Part shown: piece after piece, positions 1 to 8,777 of the stretch | Position numbering within the stretch: position 1 is the stretch's first letter | Layout of the letters: the number at the start of each line of letters is the position of its first letter | Source: Aureimonas glaciei | Lineage (GTDB): Bacteria; Pseudomonadota; Alphaproteobacteria; Rhizobiales; Rhizobiaceae | NCBI RefSeq assembly: GCF_014643375.1 | Contig: NZ_BMJJ01000001.1 | Location: 310,001 to 374,000, forward strand | Direction: 5' to 3' | DNA length: 64,000 bases | Notes under the pieces: model-generated | Database searches by the model: none | The model's input: the letters and a program-made list of their open reading frames with translations, nothing else | Told to the model about the DNA's origin: nothing | Position numbers and translations under genes: made by a program

Positions 1-617
1 ATTTGATCGAGGCGCACCGCGACCTGCCGGCGCTGATGCCCTATCTGCACCTGCCGGTGCAGTCGGGCTCCGACCGCATTCTCAAGGCGATGAACCGCCG
101 CCACAAGGCCGAGGACTATCTGCGCCTGGTCGAGAAGATCCGCCGCAGCCGCCCCGGCATCGCCTTGTCGGGCGATTTCATCGTCGGCTTTCCCGGCGAG
201 ACCGAAGAGGATTTCCAGGCGACGCTCGATCTGGTGCGTACCGTCTTCTACGCCTCGGCCTATTCCTTCAGGTATTCGCCCCGCCCGGGAACGCCCGGTG
301 CCGACCTGCCGGACCACGTGCCGGAGGCGGTGATGTCGGAGCGGCTGGAGCGCCTGCAGGCGCTCCTGCGCGAACAGAACCTCGCCTTCATGGGCTCGCT
401 CGTCGGCCAGGAGATCGAGGTTCTCGTCGAGAAGCCCGGCCGCTATCCCCATCAGCTCGTCGGACGCTCGCCGTTTCTGCAGCCCGTCGTTCTGCCCCTT
501 TCGGCCGGCGCCATCGGCGACGTCGTCAGGGTCAGGATCGACAGCCTCGTCGCGAATTCGCTGGTGGCCGTGGGGGCCAATCCCCCGGACAGGCAGCCTT
601 TAAGGATGATCGCATGA
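1..617 (+). CDS. miaB: MiaB tRNA methylthiotransferase, C-terminal part (5' end outside window)
   Basis: This is the C-terminal 204 residues or so of tRNA-2-methylthio-N6-dimethylallyladenosine synthase, the radical-SAM enzyme that thiomethylates A37 of tRNAs reading UNN codons. The visible part begins late in the radical-SAM barrel: the family segments [13 protein letters not shown] and [15 protein letters not shown] are present. A TRAM RNA-binding domain follows (about the last 70 residues, from GQEIEVLVE). The N-terminal domain and the CxxxCxxC iron-sulfur motif lie upstream of base 1. The reading frame starts at base 3, so no start codon should be assigned. The stop overlaps the phoH start as ATGA, which implies one operon with phoH, ybeY and corC, the usual alphaproteobacterial order. 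Confidence 0.95.
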   Translation, partial: LIEAHRDLPALMPYLHLPVQSGSDRILKAMNRRHKAEDYLRLVEKIRRSRPGIALSGDFIVGFPGETEEDFQATLDLVRTVFYASAYSFRYSPRPGTPGADLPDHVPEAVMSERLERLQALLREQNLAFMGSLVGQEIEVLVEKPGRYPHQLVGRSPFLQPVVLPLSAGAIGDVVRVRIDSLVANSLVAVGANPPDRQPLRMIA

Positions 618-1660
618 AGGCCATTCGTGGAGCGGTTCCCTCGTCCGGTGCGTCCGACATGGCGCATATCGTCCTCAGCTACGAGGACAACCGGTTGGCG
701 AGCTCGCTCTTCGGACAGTTCGACGAGAATCTGGCGGTGATCGAGCAGAAGCTCGGCGTCGATGCCCGCACGCGCGGCAATCAGGTCGAACTGCGCGGCG
801 ATCCCATGGCGAGCGAACAGGCGCGGCGCACCCTCGACCATCTCTACGGCCGGCTGCAGGGCGGTGCCGAGATCCAGAAGTCGGATGTCGAGGGCGCGAT
901 CCGCATGGCCATCGCTCAGGACGACCAGCTGGTGCTGCCGACGCTGGAGAAGAAGGGCCGCATGTCGCTGGCGCAGATTTCGACGCGCAAGAAGACCATC
1001 CACGCCCGCACGTCGACGCAGGACGCCTACATGCGCGCGCTGGAGCGCGCCGAGCTGGTGCTCGGCGTCGGCCCGGCCGGCACCGGCAAGACCTATCTCG
1101 CCGTCGCCCATGCCGCCATGCTGCTTGAGCGCGGCCAGGTCGACCGCATCGTCCTGTCGCGCCCCGCGGTCGAAGCGGGCGAGCGGCTCGGCTTCCTGCC
1201 GGGCGACCTGAAGGAAAAGGTCGATCCCTATCTCCGGCCGCTCTACGACGCCCTCTACGACATGATGCCGGCCGAGAAGGTCGAGCGGGCGCTGGCTGCC
1301 GGCGCCATCGAGATCGCCCCGCTCGCCTTCATGCGCGGCCGCACCCTGTCCAATTGCTGCGTCATCCTCGACGAGGCGCAGAACACCACATCCATGCAGA
1401 TGAAGATGTTCCTGACCCGGCTCGGCGAGAATGCCCGCATGGTCGTCACCGGCGATCCCTCGCAGATCGATCTGCCGCCCGGCCAGAAGTCCGGTCTCGT
1501 CGAGGCGATGCGCGTGCTCGGCGACATTCCGAACGTCGTCACCGTGCGCTTCGAGGCCAAGGACGTCGTCCGCCATCATCTGGTCCAGGCGATCGTCGAG
1601 GCCTATGAGGCCGACAGCACCCGCAACCGCATCCCCGTCCTGCCCAGCGAGCGACAATGA
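614..1660 (+). CDS. phoH: PhoH-like ATPase (YbeZ family)
   Basis: This 348-residue cytoplasmic P-loop ATPase belongs to the PhoH/YbeZ family, linked to RNA metabolism and ribosome maturation together with YbeY. Walker A (GPAGTGKT) lies near residue 153 and a Walker B-type segment (CVILDEAQN) near residue 250. The motif [10 protein letters not shown] follows, as is usual for the family. The ATG overlaps the miaB stop (ATGA), and the gene's own stop overlaps the ybeY start (ATGA). The three genes are therefore very likely translationally coupled. The miaB-phoH-ybeY-corC order is widely conserved in Proteobacteria. Length is normal and nothing is unusual. Confidence 0.95.
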   Translation: MKAIRGAVPSSGASDMAHIVLSYEDNRLASSLFGQFDENLAVIEQKLGVDARTRGNQVELRGDPMASEQARRTLDHLYGRLQGGAEIQKSDVEGAIRMAIAQDDQLVLPTLEKKGRMSLAQISTRKKTIHARTSTQDAYMRALERAELVLGVGPAGTGKTYLAVAHAAMLLERGQVDRIVLSRPAVEAGERLGFLPGDLKEKVDPYLRPLYDALYDMMPAEKVERALAAGAIEIAPLAFMRGRTLSNCCVILDEAQNTTSMQMKMFLTRLGENARMVVTGDPSQIDLPPGQKSGLVEAMRVLGDIPNVVTVRFEAKDVVRHHLVQAIVEAYEADSTRNRIPVLPSERQ

Positions 1661-2247
1661 GCCAGCCTGCCGCCCAGCCGGCGCCGCCGCCACGGAGCGC
1701 GGCCGCCCCATCCGGGATCTTTTCCGGGTTGAGCGTGGCGCTCGCCGTCGACGACGAGGCCTGGCTGGACCAAGGCCTCGGCGATCTGGAGACCCTGGTT
1801 CTCCGGTGTCTCGCGGCATCGGCCGCGCGCCTGTCGCTGCCGCAGGACCTCGCCACGGAGCTCGGCGCGACCTTCGCCGACGATGCCGCCGTTCAGGCGC
1901 TCAACGCCGAGTGGCGCGGCATCGACAAGCCGACCAATGTCCTGTCCTTCCCGCTCGTCGATCTGGAGCCGGGCGACCTTCCCGGTCCGATGCTCGGCGA
2001 CGTAATCCTCGCCCGCGAGACGCTCGAGCGTGAGGCGGCCGCCGAGGACAAGACGCTGCACGACCATCTCTGTCATCTGATCGTGCATGGCTTCCTGCAT
2101 TGTCTCGGGTTCGACCATGTCGACAGCGACGACGCGGAGGCGATGGAACAGCTGGAAACCGCGATCCTCGCCGATCTCGGCATTGCCGACCCCTATGCCA
2201 TGATGGCCCCCGCCGGCACGGCGGACAGAACCCAAGCGAACCGGTGA
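1657..2247 (+). CDS. ybeY: Endoribonuclease YbeY (16S rRNA 3'-end maturation)
   Basis: YbeY is a metal-dependent endoribonuclease involved in 16S rRNA maturation and ribosome quality control. The 196-residue product carries the zinc motif HGFLHCLGFDH near residues 142-152, with three His ligands, and the upstream segment NVLSFPL typical of the family. About 30 Ala/Pro-rich residues precede the domain, longer than in E. coli but common in rhizobia. The start ATG overlaps the phoH stop, and corC begins 2 bases after its stop. The operon context with phoH supports the call. Confidence 0.94.
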   Translation: MSQPAAQPAPPPRSAAAPSGIFSGLSVALAVDDEAWLDQGLGDLETLVLRCLAASAARLSLPQDLATELGATFADDAAVQALNAEWRGIDKPTNVLSFPLVDLEPGDLPGPMLGDVILARETLEREAAAEDKTLHDHLCHLIVHGFLHCLGFDHVDSDDAEAMEQLETAILADLGIADPYAMMAPAGTADRTQANR

Positions 2248-2249
2248 CG

Positions 2250-3314
2250 ATGAGCCAGATGAAGATCCCCCGAGAGCAGGACGGGCATGCCGGGACGAGT
2301 TACGAAGCGGCGGCCGAGCGAACGCCGGAAGACCGAAGTCCCGGCGCCCGGCAAAAGCCGCAGGCGCCCATCCGGCAGAGTTTCCTGTCCGGCTTCATGG
2401 CCCGCCTGAAGCCCAAGGTTCCGGCCATGCTGCGCCAGGATCTCGCCGATGCCCTGCGCGGCAACGGCGACGGCGTGTTCTCCACCGAAGAACGCGCCAT
2501 GCTGAACAACATTCTGAGGCTCCGCGAGGTCCGCGTCGAGGACGTGATGGTCCCCCGGGCCGATGTCGAGGCGGTGGCGATCACCGTCACCCTCGGCCAG
2601 CTGATGCGCGAGTTCGAGGCCAGCGGCCATTCGCGCATGCCGGTCTACGGCGAGGATCTCGACGATCCGCGCGGCATGATCCACATCCGCGACGTCCTGG
2701 CACACATCACCCGCTGCGCCCAGACCGGCACGCCGGCGGCGCCGGATCTCGAGACGGTCGTCGGACCGGTGCCCGAGACGCCGCTGGATCTCGGCCACAT
2801 CGATCTCGACCGCAGCATCGAGGAGCTCGGCCTCCTGCGCGATGTCCTGTTCGTGCCGCCGTCGATGCTCGCCTCCAACCTGATGGCGCGCATGCAGGCG
2901 ACGCGCACGCAGATGGCGCTGGTGATCGACGAATATGGCGGCACCGATGGCCTGGTCTCGCTGGAAGACATCATCGAGATGGTCGTCGGCAACATCGAGG
3001 ACGAGCATGACGACGCGGTCGCGCTGATCGTGGCGCGCGGCGACGGCGTCTATGTCGCCGATGCCCGGGCCGACCTGCACGATGTCCGGATTATGATCGG
3101 CGACGACTTCGACTTCTCCGACTTCGAGGAGGAGGCCGAGACCGTCGGCGGACTGCTGTTCTCCCGCCTCGGCCGCGTGCCGGCCCGTGGTGAAGTGGTC
3201 GCGGCGGTCCCGGGCTTCGAGTTCCATGTCCTCGACGCCGATCCGCGCCGGGTGCGGCGGGTGCGGATCGTGCGTCTCGACAGCCCCGCCAGCGACGGCG
3301 CCGCCCTTTCCTGA
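2250..3314 (+). CDS. corC: CorC/HlyC-type CBS-domain protein
   Basis: This 354-residue protein has the CorC architecture without the membrane domain. A variable N-terminus of about 95 residues is followed by a CBS pair (about residues 100-240; VMVPRADVEA starts the first) and a C-terminal CorC_HlyC domain (about 255-345; GLLFSRLGRVP). The family is linked to Mg2+/Co2+ efflux and is sometimes called a haemolysin-like protein; haemolysis is not implied. I chose ATG at 2250, 2 bases after the ybeY stop, over an upstream in-frame ATG at 2100 that would lie deep inside ybeY. The next gene, lnt, is in the usual place. Confidence 0.92.
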   Translation: MSQMKIPREQDGHAGTSYEAAAERTPEDRSPGARQKPQAPIRQSFLSGFMARLKPKVPAMLRQDLADALRGNGDGVFSTEERAMLNNILRLREVRVEDVMVPRADVEAVAITVTLGQLMREFEASGHSRMPVYGEDLDDPRGMIHIRDVLAHITRCAQTGTPAAPDLETVVGPVPETPLDLGHIDLDRSIEELGLLRDVLFVPPSMLASNLMARMQATRTQMALVIDEYGGTDGLVSLEDIIEMVVGNIEDEHDDAVALIVARGDGVYVADARADLHDVRIMIGDDFDFSDFEEEAETVGGLLFSRLGRVPARGEVVAAVPGFEFHVLDADPRRVRRVRIVRLDSPASDGAALS

Positions 3315-3479
3315 GGCAAAGGCAACGGCAAGGCTCCGGCCTGTCCGCAGGTGCCCGCGGGCGCGGCGGCGTCCCGCGCGGGCGACGGCGAGGGGAGCCT
3401 GACGAAAGGTTGCGGCCGGATGGGTAGCGGTGGACGGTGGGTGCCGTCCGCACGAGGCGGGTAGACGAGGTTGTTGGCG

Positions 3480-5066
3480 ATGCGAAAGCTTGCGGCGAAG
3501 GTCGTGCTGATGGACGGCTGGCGCCGCGCCGGGCTGGCCGTGTTCGCCGGTGCCTTCACTGCCCTCGGTCTCGCGCCGGTGGACTTCTTCGCCGCCGGCT
3601 TCGTCGGCTTTCCGCTTCTGGTCTGGATGCTCGATGGCGCCGCCGGCAATCCGGCCGCCGGCATGCTGCGCCGCCTCGGCCCGGCCTTCCGGATCGGCTG
3701 GTGCTTCGGCTTCGGCTATTTCGTCGCCGGCCTGTGGTGGCTGGGCGCGGCCATGCTGACCGGCGGCGACGCCTTCCTCTGGGCGATCCCGCTCGCCGTC
3801 TTCGTCCTGCCGGCCATCCTATCGATTTACTTCGGCCTCGCCGCCGCTTTGGCGCGCGCCTTCTGGGTCGAGGGGCCGCTGCGGCTGCTGGCGCTCGCCG
3901 TCAGCTTCTCCCTGTTCGAAGTCTTGCGCGGCACGCTCTTCACCGGCTTTTCCTGGAACGAGATCGGCGTCCTCGCCGCGCCCGTGCCGCTGCTGATGCA
4001 GTCGGTGTCCGTCGTCGGCCTGCACGGGCTGACGCTCGCCGCCGTCTTCGTCTTCGCCGCGCCGGCGCTCTGTGTGGCGCCACGGGGACGCGCGCCCGCG
4101 CTTGCCCTGGCGGCCTTGCTCTGCGTGGCGCATGTCGGCTTCGGCGCCTTTCGCCTGGCCAGCGCCACGGGGGAAGCCGAGGCCGGGCTCGCTCTGCGCA
4201 TCCTGCAGCCGAACATTCCGCAGACCGAAAAATGGGACGCGGCGGAAGCCGACCGCAATTTCGACCGGCTGATGCAGCTGACCGAGACCCGGCCGGAGAC
4301 GCCGCTGGCGCCGAAGACACTGATCATCTGGCCGGAATCCTCGGTGCCCTTCCTTCTGACCGACCGGCCCGACGCCATCGGTCGCCTGGCCACGGCCCTC
4401 CAGCCGGGCGAGATCCTCGTCGCCGGCGCCGCGCGGGCCGAGCGCCGCGACGACGCCGCGCCCCGCTACTACAATTCGGTCTATGTCATCGACGACGAGG
4501 GCGTCATCGTCGACGCCCGCGACAAGACGCATCTCGTCCCCTTCGGCGAATATCTGCCGTTCCAGGCCTATCTCGAGAGCCTCGGATTCAGCCAGCTCGC
4601 CGCCTTGCCCGGCGGATTTTCCGCCGGCGCCGACCGCTCCCCCGTCGCCCTGCCGGACATCCCGGCCTTCCTGCCGCTGATCTGCTACGAGATCATCTTC
4701 CAGGACGAGATCGACCGCTCTCCCGCCGCGCGGCCGGGCTTCATCGTCAACGTCACCAACGACGCCTGGTACGGCCAGACGCCCGGACCCTACCAGCACC
4801 TCCGGCACGCCGAAATGACCGCCGTCGCGCTCGGACTGCCGCTGGTGCGCAGCGCCAATACCGGCGTCTCGGTCGTCAACGACGCCTATGGCCGCGTCGT
4901 TGACGGGCTGGCGCTCGGCTCGGCGGGAACGATCGAGGTGCTGCTGCCCGCAGAGGTGCCGTTCACCGTCTTTTCGCGCTGGGGCAACGGGCTGTTTTGG
5001 GCTGCAATCGCAATGGGTTCGTTACTGTTGTGCTGGCGCGTTGTCAACAATGCCCGGCGGGATTGA
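3480..5066 (+). CDS. lnt: Apolipoprotein N-acyltransferase
   Basis: Lnt is an inner-membrane enzyme that adds the third acyl chain to lipoproteins. The product of about 528 residues has several hydrophobic N-terminal segments (roughly residues 15-210) and then a periplasmic nitrilase-like domain. The catalytic Glu-Lys-Cys triad is recognisable as WPESSVPF, DKTHLVPFGEYLPF and PLICYEIIF, and a last membrane segment lies near the C-terminus. ATG at 3480 is preceded by GAGG at 3467-3470. A TTG at 3471 in the same frame is possible but too close to that site. It follows corC after a 165-bp gap. Confidence 0.94.
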   Translation: MRKLAAKVVLMDGWRRAGLAVFAGAFTALGLAPVDFFAAGFVGFPLLVWMLDGAAGNPAAGMLRRLGPAFRIGWCFGFGYFVAGLWWLGAAMLTGGDAFLWAIPLAVFVLPAILSIYFGLAAALARAFWVEGPLRLLALAVSFSLFEVLRGTLFTGFSWNEIGVLAAPVPLLMQSVSVVGLHGLTLAAVFVFAAPALCVAPRGRAPALALAALLCVAHVGFGAFRLASATGEAEAGLALRILQPNIPQTEKWDAAEADRNFDRLMQLTETRPETPLAPKTLIIWPESSVPFLLTDRPDAIGRLATALQPGEILVAGAARAERRDDAAPRYYNSVYVIDDEGVIVDARDKTHLVPFGEYLPFQAYLESLGFSQLAALPGGFSAGADRSPVALPDIPAFLPLICYEIIFQDEIDRSPAARPGFIVNVTNDAWYGQTPGPYQHLRHAEMTAVALGLPLVRSANTGVSVVNDAYGRVVDGLALGSAGTIEVLLPAEVPFTVFSRWGNGLFWAAIAMGSLLLCWRVVNNARRD

Positions 5067-5217
5067 TTGACAGCGGATTATGTCAACGAATAACCCGATA
5101 AGAGGAATTTTTGCCAAAAGATCCATTCTCTTGTTCAATCCCCGTTCGCTGAAGTGAAATGGGGCCATCCTTTCCGGTCGCCGAACCTGGGCCGGTCTGC
5201 AGGGCGAAGGTCGGACG

Positions 5218-5646
5218 ATGATCGAGAATAAGAAGAAGCCCAACCCCGTCGACACGCATGTCGGATCGCGCGTGCGTCTTCGCCGGACCATGCTCGGCAT
5301 GAGCCAGGAAAAGCTGGGCGAGGCGCTCGGCATCACCTTCCAGCAGATCCAGAAATACGAGAAGGGCTCGAACCGCATCGGCGCCAGCCGTCTGCAGCGG
5401 ATCACCGAGGTCTTGAACGTGCCGGTCTCGTTCTTCTTCGAGGACGTTCCGGGAACTTCGGCCGACAGGCCGGGCGGCCTCAGCGAGCCCTCCGGGCCCG
5501 ACTATGTCGTGGATTTTCTCTCGACCTCCGAAGGCCTGCAGTTGAACCGCGCCTTCGTCAAGATCAGCGACCCGAAAGTGCGGCGCCGGATCATCGATCT
5601 CGTCCGGTCCCTCGGTGACAGCGCCGAGGGCGAGGCCGCCAGCTAG
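5218..5646 (+). CDS. praR: Cro/CI-type HTH regulator, PraR-like
   Basis: This 142-residue protein has an XRE-family helix-turn-helix at about residues 15-70 (GMSQEKLGEALGITFQQIQKYEKG) and a short C-terminal tail. The sequence and the position between lnt and metK match the conserved alphaproteobacterial regulator PraR. In Azorhizobium PraR represses reb genes, and in Rhizobium leguminosarum it represses attachment and quorum-sensing genes. The symbol is assigned by family resemblance and synteny; targets in this organism are unknown. The ATG follows a 151-bp gap after lnt, so it probably has its own promoter. Confidence 0.7.
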   Translation: MIENKKKPNPVDTHVGSRVRLRRTMLGMSQEKLGEALGITFQQIQKYEKGSNRIGASRLQRITEVLNVPVSFFFEDVPGTSADRPGGLSEPSGPDYVVDFLSTSEGLQLNRAFVKISDPKVRRRIIDLVRSLGDSAEGEAAS

Positions 5647-5697
5647 CCCGGGCCGGACGCTCCGGCGCCTTGGCCCCGGCTGGCGTGCTGTTTTTGC

Positions 5698-5726
5698 TTG
5701 ACGTCGGGCCATTCCGCCGTCAAACC
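5698..5726 (+). promoter_or_regulatory. Possible metK promoter
   Basis: TTGACG at 5698-5703 is a good -35 match. Seventeen bases later lies CAAACC (5721-5726), a poor -10. It falls in the praR-metK gap about 130 bp before metK. The -35 is the only strong part, so confidence is low. Confidence 0.25.
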
Positions 5727-5858
5727 CCGGCCGCCGGCCTGGCGGCTTCGGCCGACGCGCTGGCGGCACTGATCGACTGAATTCCAACCGACGCAAGTGA
5801 TGGATGGGCTTCTCGCCGCTGCACAAGGCGGTTCGCGGCCCTCAGACTAGGGATCAGC

Positions 5859-7067
5859 ATGGCACGCGACGCATATCTTTTCACGAGCGAAAGCGTCTCA
5901 GAAGGACATCCCGACAAGGTCTGCGACCGGATTTCGGACGAGATCGTCGATCTGTTCTTCAAGGAAGCCAAGAAGTCCGGAATGGATCCGGCGCTGGTGC
6001 GCGTGGCCTGCGAGACGCTGGCGACGACGAACCGCATCGTGATCGCCGGCGAGGTCCGCTGCTCGATGACCGAGAAGGCGATGCGCTCCAAGGTCAAGTC
6101 CGCGGCGCGCAAGGCGGTGAAGGCGATCGGCTACGAGCAGGACGGCTTTCACTGGAAGCATGCCAAGATCGACGTGCTGCTGCACTCCCAGTCGGCCGAC
6201 ATCGCCCAGGGCGTCGATGCCTCGGGCAACAAGGACGAGGGCGCGGGCGACCAGGGCATCATGTTCGGTTACGCCTGCCGCGAAACGCCCGACCTGATGC
6301 CGGCGCCGATCTACTACGCGCACAAGATCCTCGAGCGCCTGGCCGGCGCCCGCAAGGCGGGTGAAGGCGATGCCGGCAAGCTCGGCCCCGACGCCAAGAG
6401 CCAGGTGACCGTTCGCTACGTGAATGGCGTGCCGACCGAGGTCGTGTCGATCGTGCTGTCGACCCAGCATCTCGACGAAAGCCTCTCCTCCACCGATGTC
6501 CGCGCCATCGTCGAGCCTTTCATCCGCGAGCAGCTCGCCGATATCACCATTGCCGAGGACTGCGCCTGGCACGTCAACCCGACGGGCAAGTTCGTCATCG
6601 GCGGTCCCGACGGCGATGCCGGCCTCACCGGGCGCAAGATCATCGTCGACACCTATGGTGGCGCCGCGCCGCACGGTGGCGGTGCCTTCTCCGGCAAGGA
6701 TCCGACCAAGGTCGACCGCTCGGCCGCCTATGCCGCCCGCTACCTCGCCAAGAACGTCGTCGCCGCCGGCTATGCCGACCGCTGCACGATCCAGCTCTCC
6801 TACGCCATCGGCGTCGCCGAGCCCCTGTCGGTCTATGTCGATCTGCACGGCACCGGCAAGGTCGACGAAGCCAAGATGGAGACGGCCCTGCGCCAGGTCA
6901 TGAGCCTGACCCCGCGCGGCATCCGCGAGCATCTGCAGCTGTCGAAGCCGATCTACGCGCAGAGCGCGGCCTACGGCCATTTCGGTCGCAAGCCCGGCCG
7001 CGACGGCTCCTTCTCCTGGGAAAAGACCGACCTCGCGCCGAAGCTGAAGGCCGCTCTTGCCGGCTGA
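5859..7067 (+). CDS. metK: S-adenosylmethionine synthetase
   Basis: MetK makes S-adenosylmethionine from methionine and ATP in the cytoplasm. The 402-residue product starts with the family N-terminus ([20 protein letters not shown]). The methionine/ATP loop [12 protein letters not shown] lies near residue 128, and the P-loop-like [16 protein letters not shown] near residue 275. Length is close to the rhizobial norm, with a short insert of about 15 residues after HKILERLAG. The 212-bp upstream gap was searched for SAM-II and SAM/SAH riboswitch cores without success. The next gene, trmB, starts inside the metK 3' end (11-base overlap). Confidence 0.97.
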   Translation: MARDAYLFTSESVSEGHPDKVCDRISDEIVDLFFKEAKKSGMDPALVRVACETLATTNRIVIAGEVRCSMTEKAMRSKVKSAARKAVKAIGYEQDGFHWKHAKIDVLLHSQSADIAQGVDASGNKDEGAGDQGIMFGYACRETPDLMPAPIYYAHKILERLAGARKAGEGDAGKLGPDAKSQVTVRYVNGVPTEVVSIVLSTQHLDESLSSTDVRAIVEPFIREQLADITIAEDCAWHVNPTGKFVIGGPDGDAGLTGRKIIVDTYGGAAPHGGGAFSGKDPTKVDRSAAYAARYLAKNVVAAGYADRCTIQLSYAIGVAEPLSVYVDLHGTGKVDEAKMETALRQVMSLTPRGIREHLQLSKPIYAQSAAYGHFGRKPGRDGSFSWEKTDLAPKLKAALAG

Positions 7068-7827
7068 CGAACAGGGCCTGCCGCGGCCGGCTTCGGCCGC
7101 CGCGGCCTCGCCATCCGACACGAGCCGTCCGGGAAGGCTGCGGGAGGCCTTCTACGGCCGGCTGCACGGCAAGACACTGCGGCCGGGCCAGGCGCGCAGC
7201 CTCGAGACCCTCCTGCCGCAGCTCGCCCTGGACCTGGTCGAGCCCGCCCCCGCCGATCTTCGGCAGGTCTTTTCCGGCACCGTCGAGGCGGTGCGGCTGG
7301 AAATCGGCTTTGGCGGCGGCGAGCATCTCCTGTCGATGCTCCAGCGCTTTCCCCGCGCCGGCTTCCTCGGCGCCGAGCCTTTCGTCAACGGCATGGCGAA
7401 GATGGTGGCGGCGCTGGACGCCGAGCCCTGCGACCGGGTCAAGCTCTTCTCCGACGACGCGACGTGCCTCCTCGACTGGTTGCCGGACGCCTCGCTCGCC
7501 GGCATCGATCTCCTCTATCCCGATCCCTGGCCGAAGCCGCGCCACTGGAAGCGCCGTTTCGTCAGCGCGGCCAATCTCGATCGCTTCGCCCGGGTGCTCG
7601 TGCCCGGCGGCCTCTTCCGTTTCGCCTCCGACATCGATTCCTATGTCGCCTGGACGCTGAAGCATTGCGGTGCCCATGCCGCGTTCGACGAGGTCGCGGC
7701 CGCGCCCGCCGACCGGCTCGTCCCCTATGAGGGTTGGCCGGGAACGCGCTACGAGGCGAAAGCGCTGCGCGAGGGCCGCCGCCCACGCTATCTCGCCTTT
7801 CGACGGGTCGCGCACGCGGCGGGTTGA
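7057..7827 (+). CDS. trmB: tRNA (guanine-N7-)-methyltransferase TrmB
   Basis: TrmB methylates G46 of tRNA using SAM. The 256-residue protein has the SAM-binding motif [11 protein letters not shown] (about residues 82-92), followed by AEPFVNGM. It also has the catalytic/tRNA motif [14 protein letters not shown] (about 151-164) and a terminal G-x-R-Y-E segment. It starts with TTG inside metK, and GAAGG lies upstream. No later ATG gives a complete domain, so TTG is preferred. About 35 Ala/Pro-rich residues precede the fold. Coupling of a SAM-dependent enzyme to metK is common in this order. Confidence 0.93.
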   Translation: MPADEQGLPRPASAAAASPSDTSRPGRLREAFYGRLHGKTLRPGQARSLETLLPQLALDLVEPAPADLRQVFSGTVEAVRLEIGFGGGEHLLSMLQRFPRAGFLGAEPFVNGMAKMVAALDAEPCDRVKLFSDDATCLLDWLPDASLAGIDLLYPDPWPKPRHWKRRFVSAANLDRFARVLVPGGLFRFASDIDSYVAWTLKHCGAHAAFDEVAAAPADRLVPYEGWPGTRYEAKALREGRRPRYLAFRRVAHAAG

Positions 7828-7852
7828 TGCCGCGGCGAAATTGGCCTATATC
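7824..7852 (+). promoter_or_regulatory. Promoter candidate for rimP-nusA-infB leader
   Basis: TTGATG (7824-7829) and TATATC (7847-7852) are separated by 17 bases at the very end of trmB. Transcription would begin near 7859, only about 20-25 bases before the terminator hairpin at 7882-7912. This makes the site a candidate start of an attenuated leader for the rimP operon. Confidence 0.5.
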
Positions 7853-7881
7853 GCTTTTAAATTCTCAGCGATGACGTCGTG

Positions 7882-7912
7882 AGAGTGGGGCCTGCCGGTC
7901 CCGCTCTTTTTT
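7882..7912 (+). terminator. Rho-independent terminator or attenuator between trmB and rimP
   Basis: AGAGTGGG (7882-7889) can pair with CCCGCTCT (7900-7907) with one G-U pair across a 10-base loop. A run of six T follows (7907-7912). It may end the lnt-metK-trmB transcripts. It may also act as an attenuator for a promoter at 7824-7852. Confidence 0.75.
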
Positions 7913-8039
7913 GTTACCGGGGTCCGGTTTCGCACGGCGCACCGACCCGGGGAGGGGACGATCTCCGCTTTCCCATCGACCTTGCGCGGCAGCGTGACCT
8001 CATAAAGGGCTGCCGAGCGGCCCCAACGCCGGAGAGCGC

Positions 8040-8675
8040 GTGACGAACGACGACGGGACTTCCGAGGCCAATGCCGAAGCCGAAGCCGCCAATGCCCGAC
8101 GCCTCATCGTCGAGGACGGGCTCGAGGGGGTGATCGCGGGAATCGTCGAGCCGGTGATCGCGCAGCTCGGCTATCGCCTGGTGCGCGTGCGGATCTCGCA
8201 GCTGAACGGCATGACCCTGCAGATCATGGCCGAGCGCGCCGACGGCACGATGGCGGTCGAGGATTGCGAGGCGGTCAGCCGGGCGGTATCGCCGGTGCTG
8301 GATGTCGAGGATCCCATCGAGCAGGAGTACCATCTCGAGGTTTCCTCGCCCGGCATCGACCGCCCGCTGGTGCGCCATGGCGACTTCGCCAACTGGACGC
8401 ATCACCTGATCAAGCTCGAGACCTCGCGCCTGGTTTCCGGGCGCAAGCGTTTTCGTGGTAAGATCGTCGAGGTGTTGCGCGACGCGATCCGCTTCGAGCG
8501 CGACCAGGCGCATCCCGAAGAGGAGCTGGTCGTCGAGATCGCGCTCGACGCGATCAGCGATGCCCGCCTGATCCTGACGGACGAACTGATCGATGCGGCA
8601 TTGAAGGCCGACAAGGCGGCCCGCAAGGGACGCGGCGAGAACGACAACGATCCGGCCACCGGGCAGGACCAGTAG
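8040..8675 (+). CDS. rimP: Ribosome maturation factor RimP
   Basis: RimP is needed for 30S subunit maturation. The 211-residue product has the N-terminal RimP domain (about residues 25-110: [14 protein letters not shown] is the family signature) and the C-terminal SH3-like domain (about 112-185, RGKIVEVL). The GTG start is preceded by GGAGAG. The acidic N-terminus and the Lys/Asp-rich tail are longer than in E. coli, as is usual in alphaproteobacteria. It heads the rimP-nusA-ylxR-infB cluster. Confidence 0.93.
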   Translation: MTNDDGTSEANAEAEAANARRLIVEDGLEGVIAGIVEPVIAQLGYRLVRVRISQLNGMTLQIMAERADGTMAVEDCEAVSRAVSPVLDVEDPIEQEYHLEVSSPGIDRPLVRHGDFANWTHHLIKLETSRLVSGRKRFRGKIVEVLRDAIRFERDQAHPEEELVVEIALDAISDARLILTDELIDAALKADKAARKGRGENDNDPATGQDQ

Positions 8676-8777
8676 GCATAGCGGGCGCGCGGCGCCCGTC
8701 ACGAACGAAAATCGCGGCGGCGCGGAAGGCTTTGCCCGCACGGCGCCCGAACGCGGCTTTGGTTGAGGAGAGATTTG

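Noticed and set aside
2100-2249. Longer corC start at 2100
   Set aside because: It would lie inside the ybeY coding region and precede the natural start 2 bases after the ybeY stop.
5647-5858. SAM riboswitch upstream of metK
   Set aside because: I looked for SAM-II and SAM/SAH consensus elements in the gap and saw no matching pseudoknot or conserved core. A covariance-model search could still overturn this.
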